A DNA stretch of 52,610 bases from an uncultured Shinella sp. (GTDB lineage Bacteria > Pseudomonadota > Alphaproteobacteria > Rhizobiales > Rhizobiaceae). Below the pieces are notes generated by a model. The model did no database searches. It worked only from the letters and a program-made list of their open reading frames with translations, and was not told the DNA's origin. Shown here one piece after another: positions 32,497-42,778 of this stretch (its first letter is position 1; the number at the start of each line of letters is the position of its first letter). The translations under genes and the position numbers were made by a program. The DNA is taken from assembly GCF_946479415.1 (NCBI RefSeq), contig NZ_CAMLFY010000017.1:1-52610 (forward strand), written 5' to 3'.

Positions 32497-34830
32497 TTAC
32501 AGGATGAAGTCACCCTTGACGAAATCAATGGTCTTATCGAGGCGAAGCGAGAAATCGGCGGTGCCGTCGCCGTTCACGTCACCATAGAGATAAGTATCGC
32601 CGTCCTTGTTCATGTAGCGAAGCTGGCCGGCCGTTTTGGTGAAGGCCTTTTCACCGATGAAGGTGAAGGCGTCGTTGGTCGTCGTTGAGGAGCGCGCGTC
32701 GATACCCGAAAGATCGATGCGGTCACCCTGACTTTGGGAAAAGTCGTAGATCATGTCCTGACCGGTCGCCATGCTGTCCTTATAGCTTTTGAAGGTGAAG
32801 ACATCGGCACCCGAGCCGCCATAGAGTTTGTCGGCGCCGCCGGCACCATAGATGCGGTCGTTGCCAGCGCCGGCCTTGATCATGTTGGCGGCACTATTTC
32901 CTTCAAGCCTGTCGGAGTAGGACGACCCGACGAGGTTCTCGATCGAGGAATAGCTGTCGCCTTTCGCCTCGCCCGTGTTGGAGGAGGGGGTGCCGAGGCT
33001 TGCTACGACGGCAGCCTTGGCTTCCGCATATGACGCAGTGTCGCTTCCGCTGCCACCGGAAAGGATGTCCGCACCCGCGCCACCGATCAAAATGTCGTTG
33101 CCGCCCTGGCCATAGAGTTTGTCGTTGCCAGCACCACCGGTGAGGCGGTTGGCGCTGCTGTTGCCTTCGAGCTTGTCATTAAAGGATGTGCCGATAAGCG
33201 ACTCGATGGAGGAGTAGGTGTCGCCTCTCGCTTCTCCAGTGTTGTCTGCGGGACGGTACAGGCTTGCGATGACGCCGCTCGTCGCGTCCTGATAAGACGC
33301 CGTATCGGTGCCGCTGCCACCATAAAGTCGATCCGCGCCCGTTCCACCGATCAGCACATCGTTACCGCCGCCACCGTTGAGGAGGTCGTTCCCGGCGAGG
33401 CCGTAGATTTTGGTATCGTTTTCACCGCCCCGTATCGAATCAGCCCCGGAAGTACCCTTCTGCACGGCCTCATTGGAGATGGCGGTGAGGATGAAGTCGC
33501 CCTTGACGGAAGAGGAGTAGCCGGCGACGTCCAGATAGATCTTGCCGGAACTGGTCGCCTTGAACTCGATGACCGCAGATGTGTCCGAATCCGAACTGAT
33601 CACGTTGCCGTTGGCGTCACGCAGGACAAGTTTGAGACCGCTTGCCGCAGCGCTTCCCTTGCCACTTGCCGTGAAGGTGTAGGTCACGCCCGCCTTGGCC
33701 GTGAAGCCGTACCAGTCGCTGTCGGACTGAACGTCGATCTTGCCGCCGATCGTCCGGCCGGCAAGGATGCTGTGGGTCGTCTTGACGTTGTTGAAGACAT
33801 TGTCGAGGCTGGGGTTGGAAACGATGTACCGGCCGATATCGTTGCCGTTGTCCTTGACGTCGATGAAGTAGGTGCCGGAGGACGTCGGCGTAAACGTCAC
33901 GATGCCCGTTGCGGAGGAGTAGTTGGTCTCGCCTGCGACATAGGTGCCGTTCGCGTCGCGAAGGAAGATGTCGCCGTCCGGCAGGCGGTTCGTGCCGGTG
34001 CCGGTAACCGTGAAGGCATAGCTGATGCCGGCCTTGAGGCTGACCTTGAACCAGTCGGAATCGCCGGCGACGTCGATGGCGCTCGTGATGCTCTTGCCGG
34101 TGCCGAGGACGGAGGTCGTCGTGATGTTGCGCTGGATCGTATCGGCGCCCACCCAGCTCAGATTGTAGTTGCCGACGTCGCTGCCGTTGTCCCGGACGTC
34201 GAGGAAATAGACGCCGCTCTGGCCCGCTGCATAAGAGAAGGCGTAGGTGCTGTCGCTATAGTTCGTGCTGCCGGCGACCCAGTTGCCGCTGGCGTCGCGC
34301 AGGAACAGATCGGTATCCGGCAGCGAGGAGCCGCTGCCATCGCCCGAAACGACGAAGCCGTAATCCAGGCCGGCCTTCAGACTGATCTTGTACCAGTCGG
34401 AATCGCCCGAAACATCCACCGCCCCCTTGACGGTCTGCCCTTGGGACAAGGTCGCCGTCGTGTTGACGTCGCGGCGGATGGTGTCATTGCCGAGCCAGGT
34501 GAGGATGTAATTGCCGATATCGCTGGCATTGTCCTTGACGCCGACGAAATAGGTGCCGCCGTTGAGCGCCGAGAAATTCACGGTGACGCTGCTGTCGCTG
34601 TAGTTGGTGCTTCCCTCGAGGTAGTTGCCGTTGGCGTCGTAGAGATACAGGTCGGGATCGGGCAGGGACGAGCCGGAACCGTCGCCGGAAAGGCGGAAGC
34701 CGTAGTCGAGCCCTGCGGAAAAGGCGGCTTTGAACCAGTCGGCATCGCCGGAGAAGGTCAGGCTGTTCTTGATGACCTGACCGTGGCTGATGGTTGCGTT
34801 TGTCGATGTGTCGCCTGGGATGGTGGACAT
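32497..34830 (-). CDS. RTX protein with four PPC domains, probable type I-secreted surface protein
   Basis: A 777-residue protein without a signal peptide. Four pre-peptidase C-terminal (PPC) domains of about 110 residues occupy about 8-450, each with a GD(A/S)DW(F/Y) motif and a Y(F/L)xxVxD ending. Three RTX blocks of Ca-binding GGxGxDxLxG nonapeptides follow (about 474-510, 565-600 and 650-690), each separated by a TASYxxA...GEAxGDxYSSIE(S/N)L segment. A serralysin-type C-terminal domain ends in DFVKGDFIL, a type I export signal. No protease or lipase domain is visible. No exporter is encoded nearby. Confidence 0.88.
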   Translation of the reverse strand: MSTIPGDTSTNATISHGQVIKNSLTFSGDADWFKAAFSAGLDYGFRLSGDGSGSSLPDPDLYLYDANGNYLEGSTNYSDSSVTVNFSALNGGTYFVGVKDNASDIGNYILTWLGNDTIRRDVNTTATLSQGQTVKGAVDVSGDSDWYKISLKAGLDYGFVVSGDGSGSSLPDTDLFLRDASGNWVAGSTNYSDSTYAFSYAAGQSGVYFLDVRDNGSDVGNYNLSWVGADTIQRNITTTSVLGTGKSITSAIDVAGDSDWFKVSLKAGISYAFTVTGTGTNRLPDGDIFLRDANGTYVAGETNYSSATGIVTFTPTSSGTYFIDVKDNGNDIGRYIVSNPSLDNVFNNVKTTHSILAGRTIGGKIDVQSDSDWYGFTAKAGVTYTFTASGKGSAAASGLKLVLRDANGNVISSDSDTSAVIEFKATSSGKIYLDVAGYSSSVKGDFILTAISNEAVQKGTSGADSIRGGENDTKIYGLAGNDLLNGGGGNDVLIGGTGADRLYGGSGTDTASYQDATSGVIASLYRPADNTGEARGDTYSSIESLIGTSFNDKLEGNSSANRLTGGAGNDKLYGQGGNDILIGGAGADILSGGSGSDTASYAEAKAAVVASLGTPSSNTGEAKGDSYSSIENLVGSSYSDRLEGNSAANMIKAGAGNDRIYGAGGADKLYGGSGADVFTFKSYKDSMATGQDMIYDFSQSQGDRIDLSGIDARSSTTTNDAFTFIGEKAFTKTAGQLRYMNKDGDTYLYGDVNGDGTADFSLRLDKTIDFVKGDFIL

Positions 34831-35112
34831 ATGAACTCCTCAAAATCGATAGGGGATCCTGCGTGGCCAAGAGGGCATTGGCGCCCGTCCGTGGCGGCGA
34901 AGCGGCGAGGTCCGCTCGGCGCAAACCGCACGTTGACCATTGCCGGGCGTCGAATCTCGTTCGCTTCCGCAGCGCCCTGGGGTAGAACACGCGTGCTACC
35001 GCCGAGAGAGTGAATTTCTGCAAACGGCACTCTTGCGGCGACGAGCGTCTATCGACAGATGTCCCAATCGGCGAAATAGTCGGCCTGGACAGCGATGAAT
35101 GCGGGGAGTGGA

Positions 35113-36222
35113 ATGGCCAATCTAGCCGAGACCGGTTTCCGGGCGGTGGCGCACAGGGATACGGCGCGCGGCGGAGAGGAAACGGAGCGGCGCAAGGCCA
35201 TCCTGCGCCTTGCCGCCGCCTATTGGCTGGCGGTTTTCCTCTCGACGAGCGTGTTCTGGGCGATCGCCGGCACCGATCCGATCGAATCGGCGCCCGGCAA
35301 GCTCGCTTCGATCGCGTTTGCGGCGCTGTTGACGACGGGCATGACGCTGCTTTTGAAGCATGCGCTGTCCCGGCCGCTCTGGCAGCAGACGATCGTTGCC
35401 TTCATGCTGTCGCTTGCAGCGGCCCCGCTGTCGGCGGGCGTGGATTACTTCATCTATGTCGTTTGCGTTTACCCCGAACCGGTGACGTTCGACATCAAGG
35501 AATTCGTCTATAGTCTGGTCTCCAGCATGGCGCTGTTCTTCGGGTGGTGCTGCCTTTCTCTCGTGCTCAGCTACAGCTTTGCACTGGCCGAGGGCGAGCG
35601 GCGGATGGCGGCGCTGCGTGAGGAGGCGCTGCAGGCGCAGATGCGGGCGCTCGCCTATCAGGTCAATCCGCATTTCCTGTTCAACACGCTGAACGCGATG
35701 ACCGGGCTCATCGAGGAAGGTGCCAACGCCCATGCGCGCGGCATGGTGCTGAAACTCGCCGCGTTCCTGCGCAAGACCCTTACGCTTGATCCCACGCAGG
35801 ATATCCCGCTCAAGGAGGAACTGGCGCTCCAGTCGGATTATCTTGCGGTGGAAAGCACGCGGTTTTCCGACCGGATGAAGGTCTCCTTTGTCGTCGATGA
35901 CGACGTGCGCGATATCTGCGTGCCGCCGCTGATCCTCCAGCCGATCTTCGAAAACGCCGTGAAATACGGGGTCGGCGCGACGCGGGGGCCGGTGGAGATC
36001 GCGTTGCGGGCACAGCGCCTCGACGACACCCTGGTCATTATCGTGGAGAATGACGCCCCCCTGGCCGATGCCGGCGAGATGCCCCCCGGCATGGGTATCG
36101 GATTGCGCAACGTCGCCGAGCGCATCGCCACGCATTTCTCCGGTGCTGCGAGCTTGTCGAGCGGCAATATACGCCCAAGTCGCTTTGCCGTGCGCCTGTT
36201 GCTGCCGCTGGGGCGCGCATGA
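35113..36222 (+). CDS. LytS/YehU-type sensor histidine kinase
   Basis: A 369-residue kinase with four hydrophobic segments (about 35-155) and a His_kinase domain, whose phosphorylated H187 lies in QVNPHFLFNTLNAM. The ATPase part has PPLILQPIFENAVKYG and GMGIGLRNVAERI. There is no extra sensory domain, so the membrane helices probably sense. GGGGAG precedes ATG 35113; the ATG at 35095 lacks a site. It overlaps the LytTR regulator by ATGA. Confidence 0.9.
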   Translation: MANLAETGFRAVAHRDTARGGEETERRKAILRLAAAYWLAVFLSTSVFWAIAGTDPIESAPGKLASIAFAALLTTGMTLLLKHALSRPLWQQTIVAFMLSLAAAPLSAGVDYFIYVVCVYPEPVTFDIKEFVYSLVSSMALFFGWCCLSLVLSYSFALAEGERRMAALREEALQAQMRALAYQVNPHFLFNTLNAMTGLIEEGANAHARGMVLKLAAFLRKTLTLDPTQDIPLKEELALQSDYLAVESTRFSDRMKVSFVVDDDVRDICVPPLILQPIFENAVKYGVGATRGPVEIALRAQRLDDTLVIIVENDAPLADAGEMPPGMGIGLRNVAERIATHFSGAASLSSGNIRPSRFAVRLLLPLGRA

Positions 36223-36998
36223 CAATCGGACATGACCTGACCGTCGTCATCGTCGACGATGAGCCGATCGCGCGTCGACGGCTGGGCCGTCTGCTTGCCG
36301 CTATCGGCGGCGTGAGGGTGGTGGCGGAGGCTGGCGACGTTGCCGCCGCCATCGAGGAGGCGCGCAAACATCTGCCGGACCTTCTGCTCCTGGATGTCCG
36401 CATGCCCGGCGGCGATGGCTTTGATGTGATCGATGCGTTGAAGGATGCGCCGCCGGCAATCGTCTTCGTGACCGCTTTCGGCCATTATGCGCTTCCCGCC
36501 TTTGCCGCCGATGCAGTCGATTACCTGACGAAGCCGGTGGAGGAAGAGCGGCTGGCGGCTTCGCTTCTGCGCGTGCGCCAGCGCCTCGAGACCCGCAATG
36601 CAGCCGAGCGGCTGGCGGAGATGGCGGGAGCGTTCGAGGCACTTCGCCGGGCGATGCGCCAGGAGCAGGGCGGCTTGCCGCCCTTCTGGGTACGCTCGCG
36701 CGGCCGGCTGGTGCGCGTTTCGGCGGCGGGCGTGACCCGCATCGATGCCGAACGGGACTACGCCCGCCTCTATGCCGACGGTGAAACCTATCTGCTCGAC
36801 GAGACGCTGGCCTCGCTCGAAAGCCGGCTGCCGGCCGAGCAGTTCATTCGTGTTCATCGTTCCACGATCCTGCGAACGGAGGCCATCAAGGGGTTTCGGC
36901 GCGGCCGGCATGGCTCCTGGTCGGCGGAGCTTTTCGACGGAAGTGAAGTTCGTATCGGCCGCAGTTACCTGTCCTGCATGAAGCTCATCGCACCCTGA
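36219..36998 (+). CDS. LytTR-family response regulator
   Basis: A 259-residue regulator. The receiver has D13-D14, phosphate-accepting D59 (LLLLDVRMPGGDGF) and a lysine in YLTKPVE. The C-terminal LytTR DNA-binding domain shows RIDAERDYARLYADGETYLLDETLASLESRLP and FIRVHRSTILRTEAI. It ends only 70 bp before bcsN, so it may be co-transcribed with, or control, the cellulose operon. Confidence 0.93.
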   Translation: MTIGHDLTVVIVDDEPIARRRLGRLLAAIGGVRVVAEAGDVAAAIEEARKHLPDLLLLDVRMPGGDGFDVIDALKDAPPAIVFVTAFGHYALPAFAADAVDYLTKPVEEERLAASLLRVRQRLETRNAAERLAEMAGAFEALRRAMRQEQGGLPPFWVRSRGRLVRVSAAGVTRIDAERDYARLYADGETYLLDETLASLESRLPAEQFIRVHRSTILRTEAIKGFRRGRHGSWSAELFDGSEVRIGRSYLSCMKLIAP

Positions 36999-37068
36999 CG
37001 CCACTGACCTTTGCATGTGGTGTGATCTGGGGATTCCTATTCGGCGCCGGGCGAAATATGAGTCTGTC

Positions 37069-38040
37069 ATGGATGATTCGGCAGCGATTCGTTTTTTAGG
37101 CCGTGGCGGCGGCGTGTTTCGGAGGGGGGCTCTCTTTGCGGCGCTCACCGCAGGTGTGCTTGGCGGCTGCGCGGCGCGGCCAGGGGCGGGCGTGGCAACG
37201 CTCTCCTCGACGGTTCCGGCAGCAAGTGCTTTGGTCTTGCCCACGCCCGGCACGCTCTCCATCGTCAGCGTGGTCCAGCGCCAATATACGAACGCCATCG
37301 AACAGCAGATCGCGCTGTCCACCTCGGCCTCGACGTCGGGTCAGAACTTCATCAGCATCCAGGCCTTCGGTCCCGCCGAAACGGTCGCGATGCCGAGCGG
37401 TGGATTGGCCTTCAAGCCGGTGCGCCATTCGGCGATCCAGGCGGAAATCCGCAATTACGTGCCCGGCGGACGGCTGACGATCTCCAGCAATTTCGTGCGC
37501 AACACCTATGGCCCCTTCGGTTATGCCTACGGCCCCGGTGCCGGCAATGACGGTTGCCTCTACGGCTGGCAGCAGATCCGGTCTGACGAGGCCGATCGCA
37601 ACCTGTTGAACAGTTTCGGCATGCTGCAAATTCGTCTGCGCGTCTGCCAGGCGGGTGCAGGCGAGAAGGAACTGGTCGAGTTGATGTATGGCTATACCAT
37701 CACCGGCGGTTTCTCGGGGGCGACGTGGAATCCCTATGGCACGCCAGCGGCCGTGGATGCCGAAGTCGGCGGCGGCAAGCCGCTGCGCGTGGCGATCGAG
37801 GAACCGCGGCGTACGGTCGTCGGCGTCGAGACCGTTGAGAAGGTGCCCGTGAGCCGGCGCGTCACCGAAACGAAGCCGGTCGTCCGGCGCGCGCAGCAGG
37901 TGGTGGCCAAGGACGTTGTCGTGGTGCCGTCACCCTCCGGCGGTGCGGCCACGACGACGACGACATCGGGGGAGGATGCAATCGTGGTGCCGTCGCCCGT
38001 CTGCGTTACGGGCGCATCGGGATCGGCAACCTGCAATTGA
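37069..38040 (+). CDS. bcsN: BcsN, cellulose biosynthesis lipoprotein
   Basis: A 323-residue protein of the BcsN family found at the head of rhizobial cellulose operons. Its N-terminus carries a lipobox (LTAGVLGGC34), so it should be an outer-membrane or periplasmic lipoprotein. Other features include a TYGPFGYAYGPGAGNDGCLYGWQQIR stretch and a repetitive Val/Thr/Pro-rich tail with VVVPSPS and IVVPSPV. The start at 37069 gives the best signal peptide; an upstream in-frame ATG at 37015 is possible. Exact role not known. Confidence 0.85.
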   Translation: MDDSAAIRFLGRGGGVFRRGALFAALTAGVLGGCAARPGAGVATLSSTVPAASALVLPTPGTLSIVSVVQRQYTNAIEQQIALSTSASTSGQNFISIQAFGPAETVAMPSGGLAFKPVRHSAIQAEIRNYVPGGRLTISSNFVRNTYGPFGYAYGPGAGNDGCLYGWQQIRSDEADRNLLNSFGMLQIRLRVCQAGAGEKELVELMYGYTITGGFSGATWNPYGTPAAVDAEVGGGKPLRVAIEEPRRTVVGVETVEKVPVSRRVTETKPVVRRAQQVVAKDVVVVPSPSGGAATTTTTSGEDAIVVPSPVCVTGASGSATCN

Positions 38041-38125
38041 CAAAGCGGTCATCCAGCCTAATTTTTCCTTAACATAATGGTGCGTAAGGTCCGGGCTGGA
38101 ACGCTATGATGGCGAAGGACGGCAT

Positions 38126-40297
38126 ATGAGACATACCGGCACGATCATTCTGTGGGCGCTTGTTTCTGCTGTCGTAATCCTGGTCATTACGCTGCCGATC
38201 AACCTGCAGACCCAGCTGATCGCCAGTATCGCGGTCGTCACCCTCATGGCAGTGATCAAAGTGCTCAGGGCCGAAGGCATCTGGCGCCTGATCGCGCTTG
38301 CCTTCGGCACCGCCATCGTGCTGCGCTATGTCTACTGGCGTACGACGAGCACCTTGCCGCCGCTGAACCAGCTTGAAAACTTCATCCCCGGCTTCCTGCT
38401 TTATCTCGCCGAAATGTACAGCGTCATGATGCTGGCGCTCAGCCTCTTCGTGGTGTCGATGCCGTTGCCGCCGCGCAAGGGACGCAGGGCTGAAGAGGGG
38501 CGGTTGCCTTCCGTCGACGTCTTCGTGCCGAGCTATAACGAGGATATCGGCCTTCTCGCCAACACGCTCGCCGCCGCCAAGGCCATGGACTACCCGGCCG
38601 ACAAGCTGACGATCTGGCTGCTCGACGATGGCGGCACGGAGCAGAAGCGCAATGCGGCCGCGGTGATCGAGGCGCAGACCGCCGAGGCACGGCACCGCGA
38701 ATTGCAGGACCTTTGCCGGGATCTCGGCGTCAACTACCTGACACGCGCCCGAAATGAGCATGCCAAGGCAGGCAACATGAACAACGGCATGCAGCATTCG
38801 ACGGGCGAACTCATCGCCATCTTCGATGCCGACCATGCGCCGGCCCGTGATTTCCTGCGCGAGACCGTCGGGTTTTTTGCAGACGACCCAAAATTGTTCC
38901 TCGTCCAGACGCCGCACTTCTTCCTCAATCCGGATCCGCTGGAGCGGAACCTGCGCACCTTCGAGAAGATGCCGAGCGAGAACGAGATGTTCTACGGCAT
39001 CATCCAGCGCGGCCTCGACAAATGGAACGCGTCGTTCTTCTGTGGTTCGGCTGCGGTGCTCAGGCGCACGGCGCTCAACGAGGTCGGCGGTTTCTCGGGC
39101 CTGTCGATCACCGAGGACTGCGAGACGGCGCTGTCGCTGCATTCGCGCGGCTGGAACAGCGTCTATGTCGACAAGCCGCTGATCGCCGGCCTGCAGCCGG
39201 CAACCTTCGCCAGCTTCATCGGCCAGCGCAGCCGCTGGGCGCAGGGCATGATGCAGATCCTGCGCTTCCGCTTCCCGCTCTTCAAGGGCGGGCTCTCGGT
39301 GCCGCAGCGGCTTTGCTACATGTCGTCCATGCTGTTCTGGCTGTTTCCGTTTCCACGCACGATCTTCCTCGTCGCGCCGCTCTTCTATCTCTTCTTCGAC
39401 CTCGAAATCTTCACGGCCTCCGGCGGCGAATTCCTGGGTTATACGCTGGCCTATATGCTCGTGAACCTGATGATGCAGAACTACCTCTACGGGTCGTTCC
39501 GCTGGCCATGGATCTCCGAGCTTTACGAATATGTGCAGAGCGTGCATCTGCTGCCCGCCGTCGTGTCCGTGATGCTCAACCCGACCAAGCCGACCTTCAA
39601 GGTGACGGCGAAGGACGAGTCGATCAGCGTGTCGCGCCTGTCGGAAATCAGCCGGCCGTTCTTCGTCATCTTCGGCGCGCTGTTCGTCGCTTTCCTCATC
39701 AGCGTCTACCGGTTCTATGCGGAGCCTTACAAAGCCGATGTCACGTTCGTCGTCGGCGCCTGGAACCTGCTCAATCTGCTGATCGCGGGCTGCGCGCTCG
39801 GTGTTGTCTCCGAGCGTAGCGAAAGAGCGGCCAGCCGGCGCGTGACGGTCAAGCGCCGCTGCACCTTCGTCATGAATGGCCGCGACTATCCGTCGACTCT
39901 CGAGAATGTCTCGGCCAATGGTGCGCGCGTGCAGGTCTTCGGGCTCGAGGGGCAGGTGGATATGAACACGCGTGGCTACCTGCGCTTCACGCCCTCCGGC
40001 GGGACGGAAGAGGAAACGCTGCCCGTCGAAGTGCGCAATGTCGAAAGCCTGGGCAGCGTGCTGGCCGTCGGGTGCCGCTTCATGCCGGAGGTGGCACGCC
40101 ACCATTCCCTCGTCGCCGATCTCATCTTCGCCAACTCCAACCAGTGGAGCGATTTCCAGGTTTCGCGCCGCTACAATCCCGGCCTCTTCCGCGGCACGCT
40201 CTGGTTCCTCGGCATCGCCGCCTACCAGACGAGCCGTGGGCTCATCTATTTCGTGCGCAGCTTCGGCGGTGGGCGCAAGGGGGAGAGCGCGTCGTGA
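38126..40297 (+). CDS. bcsA: BcsA, cellulose synthase catalytic subunit
   Basis: A 723-residue membrane glycosyltransferase (GT2) polymerising UDP-glucose and translocating cellulose across the inner membrane. Catalytic motifs are DDGG (about 167), DAD in IFDADHAP (about 233), TED (about 329) and Q-x-x-R-W in QRSRWAQGM (about 367). A C-terminal PilZ domain (about 568-665; RxxxR region and NVSANG) binds cyclic di-GMP. bcsB overlaps its last bases, giving tight coupling. Confidence 0.96.
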   Translation: MRHTGTIILWALVSAVVILVITLPINLQTQLIASIAVVTLMAVIKVLRAEGIWRLIALAFGTAIVLRYVYWRTTSTLPPLNQLENFIPGFLLYLAEMYSVMMLALSLFVVSMPLPPRKGRRAEEGRLPSVDVFVPSYNEDIGLLANTLAAAKAMDYPADKLTIWLLDDGGTEQKRNAAAVIEAQTAEARHRELQDLCRDLGVNYLTRARNEHAKAGNMNNGMQHSTGELIAIFDADHAPARDFLRETVGFFADDPKLFLVQTPHFFLNPDPLERNLRTFEKMPSENEMFYGIIQRGLDKWNASFFCGSAAVLRRTALNEVGGFSGLSITEDCETALSLHSRGWNSVYVDKPLIAGLQPATFASFIGQRSRWAQGMMQILRFRFPLFKGGLSVPQRLCYMSSMLFWLFPFPRTIFLVAPLFYLFFDLEIFTASGGEFLGYTLAYMLVNLMMQNYLYGSFRWPWISELYEYVQSVHLLPAVVSVMLNPTKPTFKVTAKDESISVSRLSEISRPFFVIFGALFVAFLISVYRFYAEPYKADVTFVVGAWNLLNLLIAGCALGVVSERSERAASRRVTVKRRCTFVMNGRDYPSTLENVSANGARVQVFGLEGQVDMNTRGYLRFTPSGGTEEETLPVEVRNVESLGSVLAVGCRFMPEVARHHSLVADLIFANSNQWSDFQVSRRYNPGLFRGTLWFLGIAAYQTSRGLIYFVRSFGGGRKGESAS

Positions 40298-42645
40298 GCT
40301 TCTCTGCGCCAAGGGCCGCGTTGTTCGGCCTCGCCTTCATGCTGTCCGCATCGGCGGCCTTCGCCCAACAGGGGGCCACGCCCTTCGATATGTCGGGCGA
40401 ACGCGGCCCGAATACGGAGACGAAACCTGTCGTCATCGATGATGCCACCCCGACGGTCGGAACCAAGGTGCCGGAGAAGAAAGCGGAGGTTCCCGATACC
40501 GCGACGCGGCGCTATATCATCCCGGCAATCTCGCTGCTGCTCGAAGGCGAGGCGGCGAGCCGCTCCTTTCCGGTTTATCTGACGCCGCAACAGGCGGCCG
40601 CGGCGACGTCGATCAGCCTCGGCTATTCCAATGCCGTCGTCGTTGCGCCCGAAGTCTCCAGCCTGACCGTCATCGTCAACGACGTGACGGTCGGCGAAAT
40701 GCCCGTCCAGTCGCCCGAGGGCACGAAGGACATGCGCTTCGACCTGCCGGCGGGCTTGCTCAGGCCGGGCGTCAACCGTGTGACGTTCAACGCCGTGCAG
40801 AGGCATCGCACCGACTGCACGATCCGCTCGACCTATGATCTGTGGACGTCGCTCGACCCGGCGCGCACCTACCTGACGGTGCCGCGCGATACCAGCGGGC
40901 GGCTGCTGACGACCGACGACATCGCGGGTATCGGCGTCGGTCCCGATGGGCGCACGACATTCACCATGGTCGTGCCCGAAATGGGCCAGCCGGTTGCCAC
41001 GAATGCGTTGATGCGGTTAAGCCAGGGCCTCGCGCTGATGGCGAAGATGCCGAACCAGACCTTCAATGTGGTCGATACGCTGCCCGCGAAGGGCGGAGCG
41101 GGCGAGCTACAGGTCGTGGTCGGCACCGCGGCGGACCTTGCCCCGCTGCTGCCGAGCCTGCCGGCCTCTGCACGGTCGTCGGCTGTGGCCACGTTCATCG
41201 ATGTGCCCTCGGGCGACCGCAAGGTTTTCGTCGTCAGCGGACCCGACTGGCCATCGATCGAAGGGGCTGTGGAGGGGATGGTTTCCCCCATCGACCGACC
41301 GCTCGGCGTGACGCGAGAGGCGCTGAGCGTGCGCCAGCGCAACGCCGCGGAAATGCCGCTTCTGACAGGCGAGACGACGTTGAAGCTCGCGTCGCTCGGC
41401 GTGCGCACCGCCGAGTTCAGCGGCCGGCGCCTGCGCACCAGCTTCGACGTCGGTATTCCCTCGGACTTTTACGCCGGTGCCTATGGAGAGGCGACGCTGC
41501 TGCTCGATGCCGCCTATTCGGCCGAAGTGGAGCCTGGCAGCCATGTCGATATCTACGTCAACGGCAATATCGCCTCGACGGTGCCGATCACCAATCGCAA
41601 TGGCGGCATTTTCCGGCATCTGCCGATCCGCGTGACCATGCGGCATTTTCGGCCGGGGCCGAACCACATCGACATCGAGACCGTGCTGATGACGGCCGCC
41701 GACAAAGTCTGTGCGCCCGGCTCGAGCGCCTCCGAGGAACCGCGCTTCGCTCTCTTCGACACATCCGAGTTCCGCATGCCGCGTTTTGCCCGGATTGCGC
41801 AACTGCCGAACCTTGCCGCACTTTCGGGCACGGGTTTTCCCTATTCGCGGGCCGTCGACCCGATTGCACTCTATCTCGACCGTCTCGATACCGACACGCT
41901 GTCGACGAGCGCGACCTTCCTCGGCAAAATGGCTGTTTCAAGCGGCCGGGCGGTGCAGGTGCGGCCGGAATCCTCAGCGCTCGCGATCGGCGAGCGGGAC
42001 GCCATCCTCTTCGGCACGATCTCGCAGCTTCCCCCGCTGGTGCTCGGCCAGACGCATATCGAGGCCGAGAGCGCATCAAGCTGGGGCGGTGCCGTCGATG
42101 ACGGCGCGGGGCCGGGGGCGACGCAGGATGCTCTCAACGAATGGCAATCGCGCGTGCGGGGCGGTTCTTGGCGCGGGCAGATTTCGGCGCTCGAAGCATG
42201 GCTGCAGGAGACGTTCGACATCTCGCTGTCCTCGCTGCGACTTCTGCCCGGCGATGAGGCGCAGGTCGCGCCGGATGACGCGGCGCGCTTCCTGGTTGCG
42301 CAGGGTGACAGTCCCGAACGCACGGCCGTCTGGACGGTCGTCTCGGCCCCGACGGGTGCGGATCTTCGCGCCGGCATGGACGCCGTGGCGCAGGATGCCC
42401 GCTGGCAGCAGCTCGACGGCTATATGACGCTTGAGAGCAAGGATGCCGAGACACTCGATACGCGCGCGGTCAGCCGCACCCGATTCGTTGCGACCCAGCC
42501 GTGGACCTTCGCCAATTTGCGGCTGATCGCGGCAAACTGGCTGTCGTCGAACATCCTCGCCTATGCCCTGGTTTTCTGCGCGCTTTCCATTCTCCTGGGC
42601 ATTGCCACATCGGGGCTCTTGCGGCGTTTTGGCCGGCCGCTTTAG
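40294..42645 (+). CDS. bcsB: BcsB, periplasmic cellulose synthase subunit
   Basis: A 783-residue protein with a Sec signal (ending AAFAQ), the large BcsB periplasmic domain (LSLGYSN-, TDCTIRSTYDLWTSLDP- and SHVDIYVNGNIASTVPI-like segments) and one C-terminal transmembrane helix (LAYALVFCALSILLGIA) that contacts BcsA. The start is GTG in GTGA overlapping the bcsA stop, with a GGGGGAG ribosome site. A cellulase gene (bcsZ), usual next in rhizobia, is not present after it. Confidence 0.95.
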   Translation: MSFSAPRAALFGLAFMLSASAAFAQQGATPFDMSGERGPNTETKPVVIDDATPTVGTKVPEKKAEVPDTATRRYIIPAISLLLEGEAASRSFPVYLTPQQAAAATSISLGYSNAVVVAPEVSSLTVIVNDVTVGEMPVQSPEGTKDMRFDLPAGLLRPGVNRVTFNAVQRHRTDCTIRSTYDLWTSLDPARTYLTVPRDTSGRLLTTDDIAGIGVGPDGRTTFTMVVPEMGQPVATNALMRLSQGLALMAKMPNQTFNVVDTLPAKGGAGELQVVVGTAADLAPLLPSLPASARSSAVATFIDVPSGDRKVFVVSGPDWPSIEGAVEGMVSPIDRPLGVTREALSVRQRNAAEMPLLTGETTLKLASLGVRTAEFSGRRLRTSFDVGIPSDFYAGAYGEATLLLDAAYSAEVEPGSHVDIYVNGNIASTVPITNRNGGIFRHLPIRVTMRHFRPGPNHIDIETVLMTAADKVCAPGSSASEEPRFALFDTSEFRMPRFARIAQLPNLAALSGTGFPYSRAVDPIALYLDRLDTDTLSTSATFLGKMAVSSGRAVQVRPESSALAIGERDAILFGTISQLPPLVLGQTHIEAESASSWGGAVDDGAGPGATQDALNEWQSRVRGGSWRGQISALEAWLQETFDISLSSLRLLPGDEAQVAPDDAARFLVAQGDSPERTAVWTVVSAPTGADLRAGMDAVAQDARWQQLDGYMTLESKDAETLDTRAVSRTRFVATQPWTFANLRLIAANWLSSNILAYALVFCALSILLGIATSGLLRRFGRPL

Positions 42646-42778
42646 CGGCCCCCCGCAACACTGACGGGTGTCTGTTTACCGCCGGTTAACCCTATCGCGG
42701 TTTTATCGAAGCTCGTTGGTTTCTCCGGAAGGGCGCTTGGCGTTCCCTATGCGCGTCGTTGCGGTGTGGAGGAGCCGT

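Noticed and set aside
32497..34830. Possible tandem repeats taken for a CRISPR or satellite array
   Set aside because: The repeats are in-frame coding repeats for PPC and RTX motifs of about 110 and 9 residues, not direct DNA repeats with spacers.
38069..40312. 747-codon minus-strand frame opposite bcsA
   Set aside because: Antisense of a gene with all cellulose synthase motifs.
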